Source of the DNA: Bacillus sp. es.034
GTDB lineage: Bacteria > Bacillota > Bacilli > Bacillales > Bacillaceae_B
Direction: 5' to 3'
DNA: 64,000 bases
NCBI RefSeq assembly: GCF_002563655.1
Contig: NZ_PDIY01000001.1
Coordinates: forward strand, 62,001-126,000
Shown here: positions 1 to 8,929 of the stretch, piece by piece
Numbering within the stretch: the first letter of the stretch is position 1
Layout of the letters: every line of letters starts with the position of its first letter
Translations under genes and position numbers: made by a program
Notes under the pieces: model-generated
Told to the model about the DNA's origin: nothing
Databases searched by the model: none
What the model saw: only the letters and a program-made list of their open reading frames with translations

Positions 1-344
1 GCAGGACAAAGAATCGTATAAGGAACGTCCAGCTCTTCCATTACTGCATCACAAATCGGGCCGATATTCCCCTCAGGTGTAGAATCAAATGTTGAGCAAT
101 ATTTTATATAAAACTGTTGTGCCCCTTGCTCTTTTAACCAGGCGATCGCCTCGAGTGAATCGTTGACAGCGTCATTTGGATCTTGAGTACGTGTTTTCAA
201 GGCAATGACACATACCTCTGCCTTTGGAACCTCATCCATTTCAGGTATTCCAGAGTATAAAACGGTACTGAGTCCGCCTTTCACGAAGAAAGAAGCGATG
301 TCACTACCACCGGTAAAGTCATCTGCAATCACACCAAAGCGCAA
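1..344 (-). CDS. otnK: 3-oxo-tetronate kinase family protein (DUF1537), N-terminal part, cut by window edge
   Basis: This family phosphorylates four-carbon acid sugars such as 3-oxo-tetronate before aldolase or decarboxylase cleavage. The visible N-terminal 114 residues contain the family hallmarks GVIADDFTGGSDIA near the start and KYCSTFDSTPEGNIGP around residue 85. I read the frame by translating the reverse strand, and it is open to base 1. The start is ambiguous: TTG at 344 follows a G-rich ribosome binding site at good spacing and matches the family N-terminus, while GTG at 353 and ATG at 359 are in frame. It is the most distal visible gene of the leftward catabolic operon, 17-30 nt after the dehydrogenase. 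Family assignment is firm; the substrate is inferred only. Confidence 0.85.
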   Translation of the reverse strand, partial: MRFGVIADDFTGGSDIASFFVKGGLSTVLYSGIPEMDEVPKAEVCVIALKTRTQDPNDAVNDSLEAIAWLKEQGAQQFYIKYCSTFDSTPEGNIGPICDAVMEELDVPYTILCP

Positions 345-375
345 TAAATTCACCCCCATCCTATGTTTTTATGTA

Positions 376-1305
376 CTACTTTACCAATTCAGCTTCTGTT
401 TCTTGATAGCTCTTATTACGCACCTTTACACCCAACAAATCTTCAAAATAACATATCATGGCATGCTTGTAGAAATCACCTTGTCCGTTTTGTAATGCAA
501 GTTGATACGTTTGCATCGTTCCACTCAACGTTGGCAGCGGAATCTGGTATTTCATTAATACTTCATTCATACTTTCCATGTCTTTATAAGCTCTTTCAAG
601 TGAAAAACTATGTTCAAAATCCCCTTCTAACACCTTAGGAATCAATGTTTTTGAAGCAAAACTTGATCCAGTTGCCGTCATTAATACATCACCGAGTTTC
701 TCTGGATCTAAACCAAGCTTCACTCCAACCGGTAATAATTCACTAAAGCTTGCACAACAAATATTTAATACACAGTTATTAATCATTTTCGTCAGCTGCC
801 CAGCCCCGTTGTCACCCATGTAGAGGATCTGTTTCCCCATCCGGTCAAGCATTGGTTTCAGTGTGTGAAATAGTTCTTCATTCCCGCCGCACATGATCGT
901 AAGTGTTCCTTCGACCGTTGTTCTGGGATGACCCGAAATGGGGCAATCCATATATTCGATACCATTCTCCCTGCAGGTTTCTGCGACTTCTACTGCTCCT
1001 AAATAACTGATGGTGCTAAAGTCGACAATGGTCTGACCCTGCTTCATATATTTCAGTAAACCGTTTTCCCCTACTACAACCTTCTTTACAATCTCTAAGT
1101 CTGGCAGACAAAGAAATAGATAATCACTATCCGCTGTCTCCAAAATATTCGTTGTGGTTTTAATCCCTTGTGCATTGAATTCTTCTAATGCCTGTGGATT
1201 TGCATCACACACAAGATAATCATACTCACCTTCTTTTTCACCTTTTGCCAGATTGAATGCCATACCTGTGCCCATGACGCCTAATCCAATAAAACTTACT
1301 TTCAT
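376..1305 (-). CDS. NAD(P)-dependent beta-hydroxyacid dehydrogenase (3-hydroxyisobutyrate / L-threonate dehydrogenase type)
   Basis: A 309-residue member of the 6-phosphogluconate/3-hydroxyisobutyrate dehydrogenase family. The N-terminal Rossmann motif is FIGLGVMGTGMA (about residues 5-16). The substrate loop reads DCPISGHPRTTVEGTL (about 120-135), where the usual GG after the Ser is GH. The catalytic Lys lies in GAGQLTKMINN near residue 170. Members of this family that neighbour DUF1537 kinases oxidise four-carbon acids such as L-threonate, and that is the role I infer here. It lies between the racemase-family gene and the kinase in the same operon. Tartronate semialdehyde reductase is an alternative from the same family. 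Confidence 0.85.
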   Translation of the reverse strand: MKVSFIGLGVMGTGMAFNLAKGEKEGEYDYLVCDANPQALEEFNAQGIKTTTNILETADSDYLFLCLPDLEIVKKVVVGENGLLKYMKQGQTIVDFSTISYLGAVEVAETCRENGIEYMDCPISGHPRTTVEGTLTIMCGGNEELFHTLKPMLDRMGKQILYMGDNGAGQLTKMINNCVLNICCASFSELLPVGVKLGLDPEKLGDVLMTATGSSFASKTLIPKVLEGDFEHSFSLERAYKDMESMNEVLMKYQIPLPTLSGTMQTYQLALQNGQGDFYKHAMICYFEDLLGVKVRNKSYQETEAELVK

Positions 1306-1361
1306 TGAAATCTCTCCTTTTTGTTTGAAATCATTTCAAGGGCTGAAGAACGGGGAAGTAC

Positions 1362-2030
1362 CTAAGCGTTTACTTTATCCCCTTCCAATGCACCGATGAC
1401 CGCTTTGACCGCTTCTTTTGGACTTGTTAACACCGGAAGTCCTAATGTGCTCGTTTCAACTTCTGCACATGCCTGCGTGATCTGGGCAAGAATGATGGCT
1501 TCGCATCCTCTTTTTTGCAATTCCGCTGCGGCAAGACGATTCAGATGATTATGTTCGTCCTCATGACCAGCCTTCAATTCTGTCATCGCCTGCGTAATAA
1601 TCTCCGTTTCAACTTCCACTTCCCTGCCCCATTCATTGGCAAGCTTCTCCAATTGGGCTTTTGTTGCGGGTCCGGACGGTGCAGTAGTCGCCACAACGCC
1701 GATTTTTGTATAATGAGTAACGGCCTTTTCTAACATTGGGCGATCCACCGCAAAGATCGGGACGGATATAAATGGCTTCACAGCATCCACTACAGGTGTC
1801 AGCACAGTGCATGCTACAATAATCGCGTCTACTCCCGCTTCCTGTGCTTTACTGGCCAAATGGACAAAATCCCGAAATGATTTGTCATCGATTCCATTCA
1901 TTTGGTTGGCATGATACTGGATATTCTCGTCAACAAAATTTAAGACCGTCACTTCTGGTGCCAATTGTTTGAAGGCTGCATTTAAAGGTGGTACAGCATT
2001 GCAGGTTGCATGTATAATACCGATTTTCAT
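1362..2030 (-). CDS. Aspartate/glutamate racemase superfamily protein
   Basis: A 222-residue protein with the two-domain Asp/Glu/hydantoin racemase fold. It starts MKIGIIHATCNAVPP and carries the first catalytic Cys in IVACTVLTP (about residue 74). The equivalent position in the second half reads EAIILAQITQACAE, so the second conserved Cys of true racemases is replaced by Gln. That resembles the one-cysteine members of the superfamily (decarboxylase or isomerase types). It sits 30 nt from the ECF ATPase gene and 57 nt before the dehydrogenase. An isomerase or decarboxylase acting on a sugar-acid intermediate is a plausible role, but the reaction cannot be read from sequence. Confidence 0.8.
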   Translation of the reverse strand: MKIGIIHATCNAVPPLNAAFKQLAPEVTVLNFVDENIQYHANQMNGIDDKSFRDFVHLASKAQEAGVDAIIVACTVLTPVVDAVKPFISVPIFAVDRPMLEKAVTHYTKIGVVATTAPSGPATKAQLEKLANEWGREVEVETEIITQAMTELKAGHEDEHNHLNRLAAAELQKRGCEAIILAQITQACAEVETSTLGLPVLTSPKEAVKAVIGALEGDKVNA

Positions 2031-2058
2031 TTCGATTCTCCCCCTAGTGGTTTCCAGT

Positions 2059-2886
2059 TTATAGAGTGACCTTTACCTTACTTGAAGTTTTTTTTAGCAC
2101 ATCGATCATTTGACTGATATCTAATACTTTTTCATTGATATTTAATGTATTGCATAACCGGCTGATATGAGGCTGTTTCAACATCGCTTCTTCCAGGACA
2201 CCATGGTTCCAGAAAACATCCTGCTTATGAGAATCCTGAACGACTCTCTTATTTGCCATCACGATGACGCGTTCAAAGTTATTCACAACAAATTCCATAT
2301 CATGTGTAATGGTAATGATGGTTTTCCCTTCTTGAACTAATGAATCAATGATGTGCCCTAGTCTTTTAATGGCCAGGGAGTCTTGTCCAGCTGTTGGCTC
2401 GTCTAAGATAATCGTATCTGTATCCATCGCAATGACCGAGGCAATGGTGACAAATTTCTTCATGGAATAAGGCAAGTTATACGGATGTATATCTAAGAAT
2501 GGCACGATTCCTGTCAATTCAGCTGCCTTCATTACATTTTCTTCAATTTTCTCTTGTGAAAATCCAAGGTTTTTAGGTCCGAACCTAATTTCACTTTTTA
2601 CATTTTCGTGAAAAATTTGATCATCAGGGTTTTGAAAGACATACCCCACCTTTTTAGATATCTGAGCTGTTGTGTAATCTTTTGTATTCAATCCATCAAT
2701 GATCACATCACCTTGGGTCGGCTTTGTTAATCCATTCATCATTTTGACTGTTGTTGTTTTCCCGGCACCATTTTGTCCAACAATAGCTACTGATTCGCCC
2801 TTTTCGAAATTCATGCTGACATTTTCAACCGCTTTAAAACCGTTTGGATAACAATAGGTAACGTCCTTTAAAGTTAAATAGCTCAT
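2059..2886 (-). CDS. ECF transporter energy-coupling ATPase, second subunit with degenerate signature motif
   Basis: ABC ATPase of an energy-coupling factor importer. It has Walker A GQNGAGKTTT, a Q-loop in VFQNPDDQI and Walker B TIILDEPTAGQD, and the C-terminal extension typical of EcfA proteins. The ABC signature, normally LSGGQ, reads PYSMKKF, so one composite ATP site of the heterodimer is probably degenerate. I chose ATG 2886 because it is spaced correctly from an AAGGGGTG ribosome binding site and overlaps the upstream stop as ATGA; a longer frame to 2913 would start inside the upstream gene. It is co-transcribed with the partner ATPase, EcfT and the S component. Confidence 0.9.
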   Translation of the reverse strand: MSYLTLKDVTYCYPNGFKAVENVSMNFEKGESVAIVGQNGAGKTTTVKMMNGLTKPTQGDVIIDGLNTKDYTTAQISKKVGYVFQNPDDQIFHENVKSEIRFGPKNLGFSQEKIEENVMKAAELTGIVPFLDIHPYNLPYSMKKFVTIASVIAMDTDTIILDEPTAGQDSLAIKRLGHIIDSLVQEGKTIITITHDMEFVVNNFERVIVMANKRVVQDSHKQDVFWNHGVLEEAMLKQPHISRLCNTLNINEKVLDISQMIDVLKKTSSKVKVTL

Positions 2887-3746
2887 CATTTCACCCCTTG
2901 TAATTCCATCCATTGTTTCATTACTTGAACGGAGTCCCTTTCAGTGATGGGTATTCTTTCTGTATACATATTGTGTTTCCGCATTTGTAAATCCAATAGC
3001 GTATACTGGGTTAATCCTAATCCATAGTCCTGTGTATCTTCTTCAGAAAGCACTTCTTCCGTTCTTCCTTGTTTCTTAATCTGTCCATCCTGAAGGACAA
3101 TCACATAGTCTGCATATTCAGCAATCAATTCGATCTTGTGCTCTACTAAAATAATGGTTTTTCCTTTTTTCTTCATAATATCGATTACCCTGAATATTTC
3201 TTCCGTACCTTGTGGATCCAACTGTGATGTCGGTTCATCAAAAATGAGGATATCCGGTTCCATTACGATAATGGACGCTAAAGCGACCCGTTGTTTTTGA
3301 CCGCCCGACAACTCATTCGGGTTTTTGTGCTGGATATACTCAACCCCCAGCAATGTAATGATGTCTTGTACTTTCTGTTTAATAACACTGATTTCAACTC
3401 CTAGATTCTCCAGTCCGAAAGCGATCTCATCAAAAACAGTTTCCTTCACACCACTGATTTGGGTAAATGGATTTTGGAAGACAAACCCCACCTTCTGAGC
3501 AAGATCACTTGGATCCCATTCACAAACATCCTTCCCATCTATCAGCACTTCCCCACTTCTATCACCATTAAAAAAATGTGGAATAAAACCTCGGCAAACA
3601 TTGCAAAGTGTGGTCTTTCCCCCACCATTCACACCGACCAGAGCGTAAAATTTCCCGCTTTCAATCGTAAGATTCAGATCATCCAATACTTTTTCACTTC
3701 CAGTAGGATACTGGTATGATAGATTTCTAATCTCGATTCCACTCAT
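2886..3746 (-). CDS. ECF transporter energy-coupling ATPase, first subunit
   Basis: A 286-residue ABC ATPase with every consensus element: Walker A GVNGGGKTT, a Q-loop in VFQNPFTQI, the signature LSGGQKQRVALAS and Walker B ILIFDEPTSQLD. It pairs with the downstream degenerate subunit to form the ATPase dimer that drives the EcfT-S complex. It overlaps the ecfT stop by 4 nt (ATGA) and the next ATPase start at its own stop, so the genes are translationally coupled. The dedicated ATPases and T subunit beside a single S gene mark a group I ECF transporter rather than a shared module. Confidence 0.92.
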   Translation of the reverse strand: MSGIEIRNLSYQYPTGSEKVLDDLNLTIESGKFYALVGVNGGGKTTLCNVCRGFIPHFFNGDRSGEVLIDGKDVCEWDPSDLAQKVGFVFQNPFTQISGVKETVFDEIAFGLENLGVEISVIKQKVQDIITLLGVEYIQHKNPNELSGGQKQRVALASIIVMEPDILIFDEPTSQLDPQGTEEIFRVIDIMKKKGKTIILVEHKIELIAEYADYVIVLQDGQIKKQGRTEEVLSEEDTQDYGLGLTQYTLLDLQMRKHNMYTERIPITERDSVQVMKQWMELQGVK

Positions 3747-4492
3747 AAGAAAAACCTCCAGATCAAGATGGAAACAAATACAATCAATAGTACAACTCTT
3801 ACCACATGATCACTCTTAGTCTTTTCCAGTTGATGTAAGCTTGTCTTCTTTGTACGGGCAGTGAAAGCCCGGGATTCCAGTGTGATGGCTTTCTCATCTG
3901 TGCTTGAGAATGATGATAATATCAGTGGGGTTAATGCCGGTACAAATGCTTTCACCCTTATACTTAGATTCCCTTCCGTTTCAACACCACGGGTTCTTTG
4001 TGCATCCATAATCCGTAATAAATGCAGCCTCATTTCCGGAATAATCGTAAGTGCAGATGAAAGGACATAGGTAGCTTTTGGCGAAACTCCTGCTATTTCT
4101 AATGCTCGGGATAAATCATTGATTTTTGTAATCTGAAAAAATAACACAATGGCTGATCCCACCGCCAATATTTTGGAGGTTAATTGTAAACTGAAATGGA
4201 TTCCTTCTTGTTTAATGGAGAAGATGCTCCATGACCATAATATGGTCTCTCCAGGGTAGAAAAATGATTGCAAAAGAAAAATCATGAATACAATCGGTAT
4301 CAATCCTTTTAAGACGAAGTCTGCGTACTGCTTTGTTTTTCCAGCTGCCATTGCAATAAATAAACATAACACGGGGACTAAATAAGAATAGATATAACCT
4401 GGTAACAGTAGCGGGGTCATCATTAAAAAGGCGGCAAACATGAATTTAGTAGTTGGATAGAGATTTAGAATGAAACTTCTCAGTTTTTCCAT
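3743..4492 (-). CDS. ECF transporter transmembrane coupling protein (EcfT)
   Basis: A 249-residue membrane protein of the EcfT/CbiQ family, with several hydrophobic segments in the first 120 residues and one at the C-terminus. The cytoplasmic coupling helices carry the Ala-Arg-Gly type motifs, seen here as MDAQRTRGVE (about residue 162) and LESRAFTARTKK (about 205). These helices dock onto the two ATPases. The gene is followed with 4-nt overlap by the first ATPase and is separated from the S gene by 178 bp that contains a structured element. Membrane location and role follow from the family. Confidence 0.9.
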   Translation of the reverse strand: MEKLRSFILNLYPTTKFMFAAFLMMTPLLLPGYIYSYLVPVLCLFIAMAAGKTKQYADFVLKGLIPIVFMIFLLQSFFYPGETILWSWSIFSIKQEGIHFSLQLTSKILAVGSAIVLFFQITKINDLSRALEIAGVSPKATYVLSSALTIIPEMRLHLLRIMDAQRTRGVETEGNLSIRVKAFVPALTPLILSSFSSTDEKAITLESRAFTARTKKTSLHQLEKTKSDHVVRVVLLIVFVSILIWRFFL

Positions 4493-4611
4493 ATGTGTAT
4501 CTCCCCTTTCATGGTAAGGTTCATTTTTTGCTGATTATAGAAAAATTCCGGTCAATCCTTTCAAGCCCTCTGTTATTCCTGGAATATATTTTCCGAAAGC
4601 AGAAACGCGAT

Positions 4612-4672
4612 ATAACGGGGTGAGTGATGCAGTGACCTCAGATTCCTCAGCATGTTCACCCCGTGTTTTTTT
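4612..4672 (-). other. Structured RNA element between ecfS and ecfT
   Basis: In the operon transcript, a 9-bp perfect stem (ACGGGGTGA with TCACCCCGT) begins 8 nt after the S-component stop codon and encloses a roughly 30-nt loop with a smaller inner pairing (ATGC/GCAT). A run of T follows only on the plus strand, so this is not a terminator for the operon. It could protect or process the S-gene 3' end and so change S:T stoichiometry. I tried to fit TPP and purine riboswitch cores and could not. Confidence 0.4.
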
Positions 4673-5291
4673 AAGCTCCTATTTTAGTACTTCTATTATT
4701 ATTGTTCATCGTAAGATATAAGTGACCATACTTTTGTTTAGACAGGTATTGATCTGACATCTTACGAACAATCATATAGGCAACTAAAATCGAGAGAATT
4801 TTATCAATACTTTCAACAAATATCTTTTGTGTAAAAACGGATGTCCATATTTCTTTGCCTGAAGCTAAAAGTACGGCAGTGATTGTATCTGATCCAGTTC
4901 CTGAAGCTCCACCAAAGACAATAACCGTGGTCGGGGTAGCGATTAAGATGGCAACGATTGCAACAATAAAGCCTGTAAAAGCGACCTTCCAAACATTTTT
5001 TGTCAGCCCCTTTTTGGCCATGAGACCTACTACAATCCCTGAAGCCATGGCAACCGGCATAAACGCCAGCTGAGTAGGGTTGAATATCCCGAATATCAGT
5101 TTTGAGACGCCTCCAGTTACTGCTCCAACCCAAGGACCGGCTACCATCGCAACAATCATCGTGCCGATTTGATTTAAGAAAAGAGGGATCTTTAATAATT
5201 CAACCAATTCTCCAGCAACTACATTGACGGCAACACCAATGGGAATGAGCAATATGGAAATAAGCGTAAAATCCTTTTTTATACTTTTCAT
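4671..5291 (-). CDS. ECF transporter substrate-binding S component
   Basis: A 206-residue hydrophobic protein with about six membrane segments. The Ala/Gly/Thr-rich stretches FLNQIGTMIVAMVAGPWVGA and GGVSKLIFGIFNP resemble S components of ECF importers. These subunits bind the small-molecule substrate in the membrane and topple when engaged by EcfT. The gene follows the amidohydrolase by 27 bp and precedes ecfT, so it is dedicated to this transporter. Substrate cannot be read from sequence; the neighbouring nucleoside hydrolase and amidohydrolase point to a nucleoside or related compound. Confidence 0.82.
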   Translation of the reverse strand: MKSIKKDFTLISILLIPIGVAVNVVAGELVELLKIPLFLNQIGTMIVAMVAGPWVGAVTGGVSKLIFGIFNPTQLAFMPVAMASGIVVGLMAKKGLTKNVWKVAFTGFIVAIVAILIATPTTVIVFGGASGTGSDTITAVLLASGKEIWTSVFTQKIFVESIDKILSILVAYMIVRKMSDQYLSKQKYGHLYLTMNNNNRSTKIGA

Positions 5292-5318
5292 GTATAGTCC
5301 TCCTTTTATATGGGTTTT

Positions 5319-6839
5319 CTAAGATTTCATTTCTTCAAATTTTCCTTGCTCATGAGCAGCATCCAAACGGTTGCTGCCAGCCTCTTTCTCTCCAGGATGA
5401 GGATGAAATTTTTTATACATATCAGTGAAATAGGGTTCAACTTCATTCGCCCATTGAACACTTGCCCGGCTTTTTTGAAGAAGGGATTCCTGTTTTTCTT
5501 TTACTGATTGGAGTACCGCCTCTTCATCGAATGAAACCATTTTACGATTCTTGAGAATCCATTCTCCCTTTACCATCACTGATTCAATCGAACTCCCATT
5601 TTCGTAATACACAAGCTGAGAAATTACATCGGCATTCACTGTTAAAGCAGATGAGCGCTTGTTTAGTAAAACAAGGTCCGCTTCATAATCCTGTTTAATT
5701 TTTCCCCGCTTTTTCTCTTCGCCTAATATGTGTGCTCCCCCAACTGTCGCCATTTTAAGGACATCTATCGGCTGCAGCCATTCATGGAAATTGGGATGTT
5801 CTTGCCGGCTGTGCATAACAGCTATCCTCATGGCTTCAAAAAGGTTATGGGAGATTCCGCAATTGGAGGAATCCGTTCCTAAGGCCACGTTGATTCCATC
5901 TTCAAGATAGGATGATACGTTCGCTCTCCCGCTGCCAAGCATCATATTACTGACTGGATTATGAACAAAGGAAACCCCATGTTCAGCTAACATCTCTGCC
6001 TCATCATCTTCAATCCAAATGGAATGGGCGGCGGACAACTTTCTCGAAAGTAATTGTTGATCCCGCAGTCTGCCGAGTATGCCGCCCGAAAACGCCGAAT
6101 CCCCGACTTTCTTTTGAATTCTTGTTTCGAGAAGATGTGTATGAACACATGCCCCTCTTTGTTCACTCAATTCCTTACATAACGCGAGCATTTCCTCGGA
6201 ACAACGCTGCGGAGCATTTGGACCGACTACTATTTGAATTCGATTATTTTTATCATGCCACTTTTCGAAAAGAGAGTTATAAAACGCTCTCATTTCAACC
6301 ACTGATATCGGTGTTGCTTGGTCCAGTTTTCGCTTTGTATCGATCGGCAACTCAACTGGAAGAAAATGATGATCAGGAATATCATGCATCATGGGAGCGA
6401 ATCCGACTCTAATGGATGATGCTTCGTATGCTTTAAGGGCTGCTTCTGATCTTCTGATATGAGGAAAATGGTCAATGCAACTGGTCACACCGCTTTTAAT
6501 CATGTCTATTACACCTAAAAGTACTGCATTGTAAATATCCTCATCATCAAGTGAATAACCATATGCTGTTGTATAAAGGGACCACATTTCTAATGGAAGA
6601 TTGCTGGTTGTTCCTTTTAACAGATTCGAATAGGAATGATAATGAGCATTCGTCATACCAGGCATGACGATCATTTCAGATCCATCGATTGTTTCATTTA
6701 CGTGAATTGTTGGTTCACTCCCAGGGAGGTGTGGGATGACTTCTTTTATGCGTCCATTTTCCACACATACACTGCCCTGAATGATACCTGACTGGTCATC
6801 CATCGTAATGATGGTGGTGTTTTTAATGAGAGTTGACAT
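5319..6839 (-). CDS. Amidohydrolase of the TRZ/ATZ / nucleoside-deaminase type
   Basis: A 506-residue metal-dependent hydrolase of the amidohydrolase superfamily. The metal ligands are visible in order: GMTNAHYHSYSN (HxH, about residues 60-71), VHTHLLETR (about 235), AAHSIWIEDDE (about 272) and ALGTDSSNCG (Asp, about 320). The family deaminates or dechlorinates heterocycles (guanine, 8-oxoguanine, adenosine-like compounds, atrazine). Its place between a nucleoside hydrolase and an ECF importer suggests deamination of the imported compound or the released base. The protein is about 50 residues longer than typical deaminases because of a charged C-terminal tail from about residue 450. Confidence 0.85.
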   Translation of the reverse strand: MSTLIKNTTIITMDDQSGIIQGSVCVENGRIKEVIPHLPGSEPTIHVNETIDGSEMIVMPGMTNAHYHSYSNLLKGTTSNLPLEMWSLYTTAYGYSLDDEDIYNAVLLGVIDMIKSGVTSCIDHFPHIRRSEAALKAYEASSIRVGFAPMMHDIPDHHFLPVELPIDTKRKLDQATPISVVEMRAFYNSLFEKWHDKNNRIQIVVGPNAPQRCSEEMLALCKELSEQRGACVHTHLLETRIQKKVGDSAFSGGILGRLRDQQLLSRKLSAAHSIWIEDDEAEMLAEHGVSFVHNPVSNMMLGSGRANVSSYLEDGINVALGTDSSNCGISHNLFEAMRIAVMHSRQEHPNFHEWLQPIDVLKMATVGGAHILGEEKKRGKIKQDYEADLVLLNKRSSALTVNADVISQLVYYENGSSIESVMVKGEWILKNRKMVSFDEEAVLQSVKEKQESLLQKSRASVQWANEVEPYFTDMYKKFHPHPGEKEAGSNRLDAAHEQGKFEEMKS

Positions 6840-6900
6840 GGAGTCACCCCTTCAATGAATAATTTTCAAAATATTAAGATAACTAAGCGCGTAAAAAGAT

Positions 6901-7878
6901 TTATTTTTGTGTCTCTGCATAGTTTGTTTCCAGAGTAGAAATTCGTTCTGCAAAACGTCGTGCCACTGTCTCTCCATCTACATCCATCAGAATGGATGTA
7001 TTTGATTCTGAATGACCCCACTGTCCTGTAAACTCAGTGACCGTCTGACCGGCTGTAAGTTCTCCTTTTGTCTCGATTGAAACAAAAGCTGGCTGGACCT
7101 TAAAGAGTTCTGGCCAAAGGGCATAAGCTACGGCTGGGACATCATTAAAGAAAACGCCTGTCTCCGTTTCTGACGATTGCTTGGCGGCAATGTAAGCCTT
7201 GCGCCGAAATTCAGCGGCCTCTAATAGGAAAGTTCCTGGTCGCGTATTCGCATACCTGATACGTTCAAGGTTTTCGTGTGAGATTCTCACTTTTGTACAT
7301 ACATCGAGACCTACCTGTACGATTGGGGCACCAGAATTGTATATCACCCTTGCTGCCTCGGGATCAGTTGCCAGATTGAAGGACGCCACTGGGGAATAGT
7401 TCCCGGCAACACGGACTGCGCCACCCATGACAATGATCCTTTTCACTTTCTGCGCGATACCAGGGTCTATAGATAGAGCCAGAGCCACATTGGTTAATGG
7501 ACCTATCGCTAAAATAGTGATCTCGTTTGGTGCTTCGTTACAGCGCCTCACAATCTCCATGGCTGCAAACTCCCCGGCTTCTGATACGGTAGGGGCTGGG
7601 GCCTCGACTCCACCAAAACCATTATTGCCGTGAATATGCTTGGCAAATTGCGGTTGACGTATGAGGGGCCTGCTTGCTCCCCGGTAAACGGGGATATCCG
7701 TCCTGCCTGCTAATTCAAGTAATGAAAGGGCATTATGAGTCGCAGTCTCCACCTCAATATTTCCATGTACTGTTGTCAAAGCTTCAATATGCATTTCCGG
7801 TGACGCAAGTGCAAGATAGATTGCGGCAAGGTCGTCTACCCCCGGATCCGTGTCAATAATTACTCTTTCCATCATCAT
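6901..7878 (-). CDS. Inosine-uridine-type nucleoside hydrolase
   Basis: A 325-residue N-ribohydrolase. The calcium-binding signature [12 protein letters not shown] occupies about residues 8-19. Further conserved parts include [12 protein letters not shown] and IIVMGGAV (about 125-155) and the late Asp in [12 protein letters not shown] (about 243). The enzyme cleaves the N-glycosidic bond of nucleosides to base and free ribose. Three Met codons open the frame after an AGGAGG site. Its central position in the operon is the strongest hint that the imported substrate is a nucleoside or N-riboside. Confidence 0.9.
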   Translation of the reverse strand: MMMERVIIDTDPGVDDLAAIYLALASPEMHIEALTTVHGNIEVETATHNALSLLELAGRTDIPVYRGASRPLIRQPQFAKHIHGNNGFGGVEAPAPTVSEAGEFAAMEIVRRCNEAPNEITILAIGPLTNVALALSIDPGIAQKVKRIIVMGGAVRVAGNYSPVASFNLATDPEAARVIYNSGAPIVQVGLDVCTKVRISHENLERIRYANTRPGTFLLEAAEFRRKAYIAAKQSSETETGVFFNDVPAVAYALWPELFKVQPAFVSIETKGELTAGQTVTEFTGQWGHSESNTSILMDVDGETVARRFAERISTLETNYAETQK

Positions 7879-7990
7879 GTTAACTCCTCCTATTCTCTTT
7901 TATAAGAATATCAAGACACATATCAGCACTAACTCCTTACTGTAATAAGGTTTCGGTCCCAACGCCTTCGATACTCTTTTTCTATTAAAA

Positions 7991-8815
7991 CTAAACCAAT
8001 TGAGAGTTTCTTTCTCTGTCTACCCCTTCGCAGAAGCGACGTGTTTTGTCCTCGTCAACCGGGTTCGTCATAATATCATCCACTTTCGCCCCATATCCAA
8101 AGACAGCTCCATCCGCATATTTGAGCAGATTGGCGGTTTCGACTTTCATTCCACTGCCGATAATGATTGGAACATCAGGGACTGCATTCCTTACCGCCTC
8201 TAAATTCTCAATGGAAGGAGGTTGAGCTGATTCCTCACCCGCAAGAATGATAGCGTCCGCCATTCCACGATAGGCAGTATCACGAGCCAAGACATCAATA
8301 GGACGAGCCGCTAAAGGAGCAGCATGTTTTGTTTGGATATCTGCGAAAATCTTGACTTTATTCTCTAAACCAAGAAATTTACGATATCTTGCTACCAAGT
8401 GCGCCGTACCGTTAATAAGACCCTGATCGGTTACGTATGCATCTGTCAGGACGTTAAGTCTGATAAAATCAGCCCCTACTGTTCCAGCAACTGCTAAAGC
8501 AGATTTCCACGAGTTTCTCAGGATATTAATCCCCATTGGAAGCTTCACTTCACGGCGAATTTCGTGAGCAATCAATGTCATCGCTGCTACTGTTTCAGGT
8601 TCCTCTGTTTCAGGGTAAAATGGGTAGTCATTAAAGTTTTCTACCATAACTGAGCTGGCTCCGCCTTTTTCAAGACTTTTTGCATCACGGATGGCAGCTT
8701 CTAATACATGGTCGATATTCCCTTCATATAGGGGGGATCCTGGCAGCGGACCTAAGTGAACCATTCCTAATACTGGTTTTTCGACACCGAACATATTTGC
8801 AAATGAGGTTTTCAT
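7991..8815 (-). CDS. BtpA/SgcQ family protein
   Basis: A 274-residue TIM-barrel-type protein. VLGMVHLGPLPGSPLY (about residues 14-29), GVNI-type loops such as GINILRNSWKSAL and the C-terminal IIIGSGMKVETAN are hallmarks of the BtpA family. BtpA was named for photosystem I biogenesis in cyanobacteria, and SgcQ lies in a sugar operon; the enzymatic reaction in heterotrophs is not settled as far as I know. Here it lies between SDR and nucleoside hydrolase genes, consistent with work on a sugar or sugar-base intermediate. Confidence 0.82.
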   Translation of the reverse strand: MKTSFANMFGVEKPVLGMVHLGPLPGSPLYEGNIDHVLEAAIRDAKSLEKGGASSVMVENFNDYPFYPETEEPETVAAMTLIAHEIRREVKLPMGINILRNSWKSALAVAGTVGADFIRLNVLTDAYVTDQGLINGTAHLVARYRKFLGLENKVKIFADIQTKHAAPLAARPIDVLARDTAYRGMADAIILAGEESAQPPSIENLEAVRNAVPDVPIIIGSGMKVETANLLKYADGAVFGYGAKVDDIMTNPVDEDKTRRFCEGVDRERNSQLV

Positions 8816-8929
8816 ACTATTTTTCTCCTCCTTTTAATGTTGATCATGTTCCTACTAGGGGGTAAATTCTTAAACTCTCAATCCATTATTCTATTCCATG
8901 AACGAATGGGCAGTTGGAAGGGAAGGCAT

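Noticed and set aside
4612-4672. TPP or purine riboswitch between ecfS and ecfT
   Set aside because: GGGGTGA and CTGAGG recall TPP elements but the second helix and other core bases are missing.
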